64,000 nucleotides of DNA, from assembly GCF_000504285.1 (NCBI RefSeq), contig NZ_KI632511.1, positions 4,213,372-4,277,371 of the forward strand, given 5' to 3'. Below the pieces are notes generated by a model. It was not told the DNA's origin. It did no database searches and worked only from the letters and a program-made list of their open reading frames with translations. Both the position numbers and the translations under genes were made by a program. Below are positions 60,868-64,000 of the stretch, one piece after another. The stretch comes from Actinospica robiniae DSM 44927. GTDB lineage: Bacteria; Actinomycetota; Actinomycetes; Streptomycetales; Catenulisporaceae. Position 1 is the first letter of the stretch. Each line of letters begins with the position of its first letter.

Positions 60868-61784
60868 GCGCGACGACGGCCACGACGCCCGCGACGGCGA
60901 GGCCCGCCGCGACGCCCGCGAAGACGCGGCGCACCCGGCCCGCCCGGATGTTCCTGCACTGCTTCCTGATCGGCACCTGCCTGGTGTGGATCGCGCCGGT
61001 CCTCTACGCGCTCTACACGTCGCTGCGCCCTTATGCGGACACGGCGAAGCACGGCTACGTCTCGGTCGGCGGGAGCTACGGCTTCGCCAACTTCTCCACC
61101 GCCTGGAACGCGGCGGATCTGCCGCTGTACTTCAAGAACTCGGCCATCATCACCCTGCCCGCGCTGGTGATCACGCTCTGGCTGGCCAGCATGGTGGCGT
61201 ATGTGGTGGCCCGGCACAGCTTCCGGATCAACCTGATCCTGCTGCTGATCTTCACCGCGGGCAACCTGCTGCCGCAGCAGGCGATCATCACGCCTCTGTA
61301 CAAGCTCTACATCACCGTGCCGTTGCCGTCCTGGCTCTCGGATTCCGGGCACCTGGACGACTCGTTCCTCGGCCTGATCCTGATCCACGTGGCGTTCCAG
61401 ACCGGCTTCTGCGTGTTCGTGCTCTCCAACTTCATGCGCACCATCCCGCACGAGCTGAGCGAGGCGGCCCGGGTGGACGGGGCCTCGGAGTGGCGCCAGT
61501 ACCGGCAGATCGTGCTGCCGCTGTGCCGGCCGGCCCTGGCCGCGCTGGCCACGCTCGAGTTCACCTGGATCTACAACGACTTCTTCTGGGCCACCGTGCT
61601 CATGCAGACCGGCGCGAACCGGCCGATCACGGCGGCGCTGAACAACCTCACCGGGCAGTTCTTCACCGACAACAACCTGATCTCGGCCGCGTCGATGATC
61701 GTCGCGGTACCCACGCTGGTGGTCTTCTTCGTGCTGCAGCGGCAGTTCGTCTCGGGCCTGACCCTGGGCGCCAGCAAGGGCTGA
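60864..61784 (+). CDS. Sugar ABC transporter permease (MalG type)
   Basis: 306 residues, Ala/Thr-rich cytoplasmic N-terminus, six membrane helices, EAA motif LSEAARVDGASEWRQYRQIVLPLCRP. Second permease of the importer, coupled to the first by the ATGA overlap. Followed by a long hairpin and the convergent DeoR gene. Confidence 0.92.
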   Translation: MSATTATTPATARPAATPAKTRRTRPARMFLHCFLIGTCLVWIAPVLYALYTSLRPYADTAKHGYVSVGGSYGFANFSTAWNAADLPLYFKNSAIITLPALVITLWLASMVAYVVARHSFRINLILLLIFTAGNLLPQQAIITPLYKLYITVPLPSWLSDSGHLDDSFLGLILIHVAFQTGFCVFVLSNFMRTIPHELSEAARVDGASEWRQYRQIVLPLCRPALAALATLEFTWIYNDFFWATVLMQTGANRPITAALNNLTGQFFTDNNLISAASMIVAVPTLVVFFVLQRQFVSGLTLGASKG

Positions 61785-61799
61785 ACCGGCGCAGGGTCC

Positions 61800-61838
61800 T
61801 GATCGGCAGGACTCTGCCGATCAGAGTCCTGCCGATCA
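61800..61838. terminator. Bidirectional terminator-like hairpin
   Basis: TGATCGGCAGGACTCTG (61800-61816) and its exact complement (61822-61838) around a 5-base loop, between the converging permease and DeoR genes. Symmetric, so it could serve both strands; no T tract. Confidence 0.65.
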
Positions 61839-61851
61839 CGGCCCCGAGAGC

Positions 61852-62661
61852 TCAGAGCTCTGCCAGCATCAGGTCGCCGACGAACTCGGCGGCGGTCTCG
61901 CGGGCGTCGGCGGACAGGCCGCCGTCGGTGATCCACAGGTCGACGTCGCTCAGCCGGGCGAAGCCGGCCAGGCCGGTCAGCCCCCACTTGGTGTGGTCGG
62001 CCACGGCGATGACGCGGCGGGCGGAGGCCACCAGCGCGCGGTTGGTCTCGGCCTCGGCCAGGTTCGGCGTGGACAGGCCGGCCTCGGGCGAGATGCCGTG
62101 GCTGCCGAGGAAGACCGCGTCGAAGTGCAGGCTGCGGATCGCCGCGTCCGCCACCGGGCCGACCAGCGCGTCGGACGGGGTGCGCACGCCGCCGGTGAGC
62201 ACCACCGTGGGGCCGCCGCCGGCCGGGTGCGCGGCGGCGTAGAAGCGCTCGGCGATGCGGATCGAGTTGGTCACCACCGTCAGCCCGGGCACCGTGGTCA
62301 GCCGCCCGGCCAGCGCGTAGGTGGTGGTGCCGGCGGACAGCGCGATCGCGCTGCCGGGCACGACCAGGTTCGCCGCGGCCTGGGCGATGGCCTCCTTGAG
62401 CGCCGTGTCCCGGTCGGCCTTGGCCTCGAAGCCGGGCTCGTACGCGCTGGACTCGCCCACCGCGACGGCCCCGCCGTGCACCTTCTCCAGCGCTCCGGCC
62501 CGGGCCAGGGCGTCGAGGTCGCGCCGGATCGTCATGTCCGAGACCCGGAACCGGTCGACCAGTTCGGTCACTCGGACCCCGCCGCGCTCGCGCACCTCTC
62601 GCACGATGGCGGCGCGGCGCTGTCCGGCCAGCAGTCCGCGTTCGCTGTCTGTCTGCGTCAC
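61852..62661 (-). CDS. DeoR/GlpR-family transcriptional regulator
   Basis: 269 residues: DeoR helix-turn-helix (QRRAAIVREVRERGGVRVTELVDRF, VSDMTIRRDLDALARAGALEKVHGGAV) and a phosphosugar-sensing domain (IALSAGTTTYALAGRL, LTGGVRTPSDALVGPVADAAIRS, DAVFLGSHGISPEAGL). It probably represses galTK and the importer until a sugar phosphate binds. GTG at 62661 is leaderless, with TAGCAT six bases before it. Divergent from galT. Confidence 0.93.
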   Translation of the reverse strand: MTQTDSERGLLAGQRRAAIVREVRERGGVRVTELVDRFRVSDMTIRRDLDALARAGALEKVHGGAVAVGESSAYEPGFEAKADRDTALKEAIAQAAANLVVPGSAIALSAGTTTYALAGRLTTVPGLTVVTNSIRIAERFYAAAHPAGGGPTVVLTGGVRTPSDALVGPVADAAIRSLHFDAVFLGSHGISPEAGLSTPNLAEAETNRALVASARRVIAVADHTKWGLTGLAGFARLSDVDLWITDGGLSADARETAAEFVGDLMLAEL

Positions 62662-62673
62662 GGCCCTATGCTA
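62661..62673 (-). promoter_or_regulatory. -10 box for a leaderless DeoR start
   Basis: Minus strand: TAGCAT (62673-62668), AGGGCC, GTG at 62661. Confidence 0.5.
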
Positions 62674-62682
62674 CCTCTTGTG

Positions 62683-62704
62683 CGTTTACGTTTGACTCCG
62701 TTTA
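62683..62704. promoter_or_regulatory. Candidate DeoR operator: CGTTTA direct repeats
   Basis: CGTTTA (62683-62688), CGTTTG (62689-62694) and CGTTTA (62699-62704) in the same orientation, in the 68 bp between the divergent DeoR and galT starts. DeoR-type repressors often bind short direct repeats. Confidence 0.5.
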
Positions 62705-62729
62705 AATACGAGGTATGGAGGGAGCGGTA

Positions 62730-63785
62730 GTGAAGAAGACCGTGACAACCCTGGCCGACGGCCGGGAGCTGATCTACTACGACGCCGGCGACGGGGAGGC
62801 CCGCGCGGGGTACACCGACCGGCGCCCGCTCGAGCCCGCCCACCGCAACGCCGAGACCCGGTTCGACGAGGTGCAGGGCGAGTGGGTGGCCATCGCCGCG
62901 CACCGGCAGGACCGCACCTACAAGCCGCCGGCCGACCAGTGCCCGCTGGACCCGTCCACCGAGGACCGGCTGACCGAGATCCCGGCGCCGACCTACGAGG
63001 TGGCCGTCTTCGAGAACCGCTTCCCCTCGCTCGGCGGCCCGGACGGCGGACGCTGCGAGGTGGTGTGCTTCACTCCCGAGCACGACAAGTCCTTCGCCGA
63101 CCTGACCGAGGCGCAGGCGGCCCTGGTGCTCGAGGCGTGGACCGACCGCACCGCCGAACTGCTCGCCCGCCCGGACATCAAGCAGGTGTACTGCTTCGAG
63201 AACCGGGGCGAGGAGATCGGGGTCACCCTGGCCCACCCGCACGGGCAGATCTACGCGTTCCCCTATGTCGCGCCGAAGATGGACCGGGCCGTGGCCAGCG
63301 CCGAGGCCTACCTGGCCCGCACCGGCCGCAACCTGTTCGACGACCTGGTCGAGCGGGAGTCGGCGGACGAGCGGGTGGTCGAGGAGAACGAGCACTGGAT
63401 CGCCTTCGTGCCGTTCGCCGCGCGCTGGCCGTACGAGGCGCACCTGTACCCGAAGCGCCGGGTGGCCGACTTCACCGAGCTCGACGACGCGCAGCGGGCC
63501 GCCTTCGCCCCGATCTACCTCAGCCTGCTGCGCCGCTTCGACGGGCTGTTCCCGGCCGCCGACGGCACCCCAGGGCGCACCCCCTACATCTCCGCGTGGC
63601 ACCAGGCGCCGAAGCGGCCCGCGGGCACCGCCGCGCAAGTCGCGCTGCACGCCGAGATCTTCACCGTGCGCCGGGCCGCGGGCAAGCTGAAGTACCTGGC
63701 CGGATCCGAATCCGGGATGGGCGCGTTCGCCAGCGACACCACGCCGGAATCAGCGGCGATTGCGCTGCGTGGGGCGGGACGGTGA
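62730..63785 (+). CDS. galT: Galactose-1-phosphate uridylyltransferase
   Basis: 351 residues. Transfers UMP between UDP-glucose and galactose-1-phosphate in the Leloir pathway. HIT-type fold with active site [11 protein letters not shown] (169-173 is HPHGQ; His171 takes up the UMP). [11 protein letters not shown] and [13 protein letters not shown] are family signatures. GTG at 62730 is placed 6 bases after GGAGGGAG, better than the ATG at 62715 that overlaps it. galK follows directly, with possible overlap. Confidence 0.94.
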   Translation: MKKTVTTLADGRELIYYDAGDGEARAGYTDRRPLEPAHRNAETRFDEVQGEWVAIAAHRQDRTYKPPADQCPLDPSTEDRLTEIPAPTYEVAVFENRFPSLGGPDGGRCEVVCFTPEHDKSFADLTEAQAALVLEAWTDRTAELLARPDIKQVYCFENRGEEIGVTLAHPHGQIYAFPYVAPKMDRAVASAEAYLARTGRNLFDDLVERESADERVVEENEHWIAFVPFAARWPYEAHLYPKRRVADFTELDDAQRAAFAPIYLSLLRRFDGLFPAADGTPGRTPYISAWHQAPKRPAGTAAQVALHAEIFTVRRAAGKLKYLAGSESGMGAFASDTTPESAAIALRGAGR

Positions 63786-63829
63786 ATACTGTGGCCGAAC
63801 CCGGTGCAAGTGAAGGAGTGAACGAGACG

Positions 63830-64000
63830 ATGTCCATTGCCGCGCAGACGTCCGCAGATGCGGCCAGGAAGATATTCGAGTCCGTGTACGGCGGTGCGCC
63901 CACCGGGATCTGGGCCGCGCCCGGCCGGGTGAACGTGATCGGCGAGCACACGGACTACAACGAGGGCTTCGTGCTGCCCATGGGCATCGACCGCTACACC
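63830..64000 (+). CDS. galK: Galactokinase (5' part, runs off the window)
   Basis: The 57 residues in the window carry the GHMP-kinase N-terminal signature [20 protein letters not shown] of galactokinase. It phosphorylates galactose to galactose-1-phosphate, the substrate of GalT just upstream. The ATG at 63830 has AAGGAG about 11 bases upstream; in-frame GTGs at 63782 (overlapping the galT stop), 63792 and 63818 are alternatives. The 3' end lies outside. Confidence 0.93.
   Translation, partial: MSIAAQTSADAARKIFESVYGGAPTGIWAAPGRVNVIGEHTDYNEGFVLPMGIDRYT

Overview
The window is very GC-rich, densely coded DNA from an actinomycete. The evidence is a codon third position that is almost always G or C, a bifunctional FO synthase (coenzyme F420 pathway), LacI, DeoR, MarR and TipA-type regulators, GH3 and GH36 glycosidases with ABC importers, and many start codons placed 6-7 bases after a TANNNT -10 box (leaderless mRNAs). 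Gene content resembles streptomycetes and relatives such as Catenulispora or Actinospica. The genus is inference. It looks like chromosomal DNA; no prophage, CRISPR array, rRNA or tRNA was seen.

Layout. 0-5 kb: an orphan AbiEi-like protein, a convergent gap with a 19-bp tandem repeat, a DUF1684 protein and thrS. 5-11.3 kb: a GlnX-like membrane protein, a slipin, and an fbiC-DUF1028 pair. 11.3-16 kb: a sensor kinase/response regulator next to a MacB-like ABC exporter, with similar ATGAGAG sites upstream of both units. 16-21 kb: a GNAT enzyme, then a compact overlapping operon of P-loop kinase, compact ATPase and HNH nuclease that resembles the PtuA/PtuB (Septu) defence pair, then a TipA-like regulator and a cell-wall-anchored secreted protein. 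21-25.5 kb: a methionine-rich leader peptide with a terminator and a competing antiterminator pairing, ahead of a divergent SAM-hydrolase-fold (DUF62) gene; then a polar amino acid ABC importer. 25.6-27.4 kb: an orphan NHEJ-type polymerase domain, a NUDIX gene and a DUF2255 gene. 27.4-34.5 kb: a beta-xylosidase-like GH3, a sugar ABC importer and a divergent LacI regulator, laid out like bxlREFGA.

34.5-37.5 kb is coding-poor and contains an apparently intact IS982-family element. 37.5-45.3 kb holds a CE1758/CE1759-type flavin monooxygenase/FMN reductase pair with a MarR regulator between them, an aldo-keto reductase, a GH36 alpha-galactosidase, and an HxlR regulator divergent from an NmrA/QorB-like reductase. 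45.3-49.7 kb: an FhuF-like Fe-S protein, cbtBA under a cobalamin riboswitch, a phosphotransferase, a fatty acid desaturase and a GNAT remnant. 49.7-57.9 kb: sdaA, recD2, a 1166-residue Q/P-rich membrane protein and a flavin reductase. 57.9-64 kb: a sugar ABC importer facing a DeoR regulator, then galT and the start of galK, a plausible galactose or galactoside unit.

The two most unusual items are the Met-rich leader/attenuator upstream of the DUF62-like gene (20.96-21.18 kb) and the kinase-ATPase-HNH operon (16.8-19.0 kb).
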